From Bacteroidia bacterium (lineage in GTDB: Bacteria > Bacteroidota > Ignavibacteria > SZUA-365): a stretch of DNA of 64,000 nucleotides. The translations under genes were made by a program, and so were the position numbers. The notes beneath the pieces are model-generated. The model was not told the origin of the DNA. It saw only the letters and a list, made by a program, of their open reading frames with translations, and searched no databases. Location: positions 3,149,131-3,213,130 of the forward strand of contig JAOSJT010000001.1 in NCBI GenBank assembly GCA_027493955.1, written 5' to 3'. This document shows positions 62,474 through 64,000 of this stretch, in pieces. Every line of letters begins with the position of its first letter. Within the stretch, counting starts at the first letter, position 1.

Positions 62474-63089
62474 ATCGGAGGTTCATGGAGCTCCCACTTT
62501 TGCAGCATATGTGGGAGCTTCATGGAACGCCCACTTTTGCAGCATATGTGGGAGCTTCATGGAACGCCCACTTTTACAGCACATGTGAGAGCTTCATGGA
62601 ACGCCCACTTTTGCAGCATATGTAGGAGCTTCATGGAACGCCCACTTTTACAGCACATGTGGGAGCTTCATGGAACGCCCACTTTCGCAGCACATGTGGG
62701 AGCTTCATGGAACGCCCACTTTTGCAGCATATGTGGGAGCTTCATGGAACGCCCACTTTTACAGCACATGTGGGAGCTTCATGGAACGCCCACTTTCGCA
62801 GCACATGTGGGAGCTTCATGGAACGCCCACTTTTGCAGCATATGTGGGAGCTTCATGGAACGCCCACTTTTACAGCACATGTGGGAGCTTCATGGAACGC
62901 CAACTTTTGCAGCATATGTGGGAGCTTCATGAAACGCCCACTTTTACAGCACATGTGGGAGCTTCATGGAACGCCCACTTTCGCAGCGGATGTGGGAGCT
63001 TCATGGAACGCCCACTTTCGCAGCACATGTGGGAGCTTCATGGAACGCCCACTTTTGCAGCATATGTGGGTGGTTCGTGATTCGCCCGG
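62474..63089. repeat. 37-bp hairpin repeat, array 2 (17 units)
   Basis: Seventeen units in register at 37 bp from 62474 to 63066 (starts 62511, 62548, 62585 and so on); the first and last are diverged. Units are separated by three linker types: A TTTTGCAGCATAT, B TTTTACAGCACAT, C TTTCGCAGCACAT. From 62511 the order is ABABCABCABABCCA, showing that two- and three-unit blocks were duplicated together. The same strand orientation as array 1. 37 is not divisible by three and no unit has a stop, so all three forward frames stay open. Confidence 0.97.
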
Positions 63090-63340
63090 ATCCCGCAGGA
63101 TACGTGCGCGGATGGACACGGATTGGGGCGGAGCTACGCGGGGCTCTTTGATGTAGGTGGTTTATGAATCATCCACTTTTTGTGCACCCGAACGGGCCCT
63201 GCGCGATTTCGGCTACGCTCAACGAATACCGAGAGACGCTCCCTGAGCGAGTTTTCGACTACGCTCAACCTCCGCCAAAGGGTGGTCACCGGACGGGCGG
63301 CTCCGCTCATGCTCTCCGAATTTTTCCGTACATTAGGATG
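63090..63340. other. Intergenic with solo repeat copy and CTACGCTCA repeats
   Basis: At 63155-63175 GTGGTTTATGAATCATCCAC is a solo, diverged 37-bp unit with a matching stem, followed by TTTTTGTGCAC. 63208-63275 holds TTCGACTACGCTCAACC-like repeats also seen near 29600. No gene. Confidence 0.7.
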
Positions 63341-64000
63341 ATGGATGCGATTGAAACACACCGTCTGCTCTCAACCGCACAGCGCGCCGCCCGCGAAGCC
63401 GGCCATGTCCTGCTCTCGCATCTCGGCCGCCTGCGCAGCATTGAAACCAAGAACGGACAGCAACTGAATCTGGTCACCGTAGCTGATCGCGAATCCGAGC
63501 AGCGGGTCATTGACGTTATCCGCGCGGAGTGGAGCGACCATGCCATTCTCGGTGAGGAAGGCGGGGCACACAGCGGCTCGGCGCCCTACACCTGGATTAT
63601 CGATCCGCTGGACGGCACAACGAATTTCACGCACGCGTTTCCCCTCTTCAGCGTGTCCATAGCAGTCGAACATCGCGGCGACATCGTCGCGGGAGTCGTG
63701 TACGATCCTGTTCGCGACGAGATGTTCCATGCCGTTCGCGGCGGAGGCGCATGGCTCAACGACTCGCGCTTGCAGGTATCGGAAACCGCGGATATCGGAC
63801 GCGCGATGCTCGTGACAGGCTTCCCGTACAATGTGCGGGAGAACCCGGATTACTGCCGCGAGCGCTTCATCGCCTTCCTCCAGGAGGCGCAGGCAGTGCG
63901 TCGGCTCGGAAGCGCGGCGCTCGACTGCGCCTGGGTGGCGGCGGGACGCCTCGACGGATTCTGGGAAGTGGCGCTGCAACCGTGGGACAAAGCGGCCGGT
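63341..64000 (+). CDS. suhB: Inositol-1-monophosphatase family protein, partial
   Basis: 220 residues seen; cut by the right edge of the window. Lithium-sensitive phosphatase fold: EEGG (metal ligand Glu), WIIDPLDGTTNFTH (metal motif with three Asp-region ligands) and the second motif QPWDKAAG at the very end. Dephosphorylates inositol-1-phosphate or related sugar phosphates in the cytoplasm. ATG at 63338 is an in-frame alternative start. Confidence 0.95.
   Translation, partial: MDAIETHRLLSTAQRAAREAGHVLLSHLGRLRSIETKNGQQLNLVTVADRESEQRVIDVIRAEWSDHAILGEEGGAHSGSAPYTWIIDPLDGTTNFTHAFPLFSVSIAVEHRGDIVAGVVYDPVRDEMFHAVRGGGAWLNDSRLQVSETADIGRAMLVTGFPYNVRENPDYCRERFIAFLQEAQAVRRLGSAALDCAWVAAGRLDGFWEVALQPWDKAAG

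Noticed and set aside
61062-63089. CRISPR array
   Set aside because: The period is a constant 37 bp with no unique spacers, and no cas gene is seen nearby.
62333-63156. Overlapping open frames of 136-199 codons in the 37-bp array
   Set aside because: They follow from a stop-free unit of length not divisible by three; same peptide in every frame, no start context.
1-64000. tRNA or rRNA genes, including 23S with IVS
   Set aside because: I looked because of the S23 genes, but saw no rRNA or cloverleaf-like sequence.

Overview
The window looks like chromosomal DNA of a GC-rich, free-living relative of the Bacteroidota/Chlorobiota/Ignavibacteriota/Kapaibacteriota group. The main clue is two secreted proteins (multicopper oxidase 19078-20820 and BNR-repeat protein 44681-46306) ending in type IX secretion sorting domains. 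Other clues are weak use of Shine-Dalgarno leaders, a BFN nuclease with a UVR tail, a reductive/mixed-type PFK, and S23 four-helix-bundle genes. The exact phylum is an inference. No rRNA or tRNA gene was seen.

Layout. 1-1473: AAA ATPase plus DUF4276 (TOPRIM-like) pair, probably defence. 1518-10735: minus-strand polysaccharide-precursor operon, in transcription order NusG/RfaH-like antiterminator, gmd, DegT aminotransferase, hexapeptide acyltransferase, rmlA. Every junction is filled by a cassette of short tandem repeats in inverted orientation holding a small ORF: three S23 proteins (one broken) and one DUF559 nuclease-like protein; the DUF559 cassette was later hit by an IS4-type element. 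10736-12786: a nucleotidyltransferase plus small-protein pair and hairpin/tandem repeats. 12787-16851: BFN nuclease, etfA, etfB, a family 2 glycosyltransferase. 17238-24246: NlpC/P60 hydrolase, fatty acid hydroxylase, multicopper oxidase, phosphofructokinase, GH13 enzyme. 24438-28450: nitric oxide module (quinol NO reductase, RIC repair protein, Crp/Fnr regulator with a candidate operator). 28710-38916: DUF2461, TrmO, a giant PPDK-like protein followed by GAPDH, a nucleotidyltransferase pair, GapN. 39040-44593: two single-domain response regulators, a chaperone-like protein, alanine racemase, a PAS/GAF sensor. 44681-60619: BNR-repeat secreted protein, LysE exporter, glutathione peroxidase, HD/NUDIX/MscS operon, PLP enzyme, dipeptidase, class D beta-lactamase, SUI1, propeller histidine kinase, class V aminotransferase, phosphoesterase, beta-propeller protein. 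60897-63185: a degenerate RAYT-like gene between two large arrays of a 37-bp hairpin repeat. 63341-64000: inositol monophosphatase, cut by the window edge.

The most unusual theme is the repeats. Intergenic spaces are filled by arrays, mostly with a 7-nt period, whose units grade into one another (TTAAACG, TTAAAGG, GTAAAGG, GTGAAGG, GGTGAAA). They occur as inverted pairs, begin at the stop codon of several genes and in the polysaccharide operon bracket S23 genes. This resembles the 23S rRNA intervening sequences that carry S23 ORFs inside a hairpin, but here it lies between protein genes. The second system is the RAYT-like gene with its 37-bp arrays, whose protein seems to have lost the catalytic His and Tyr of its family.
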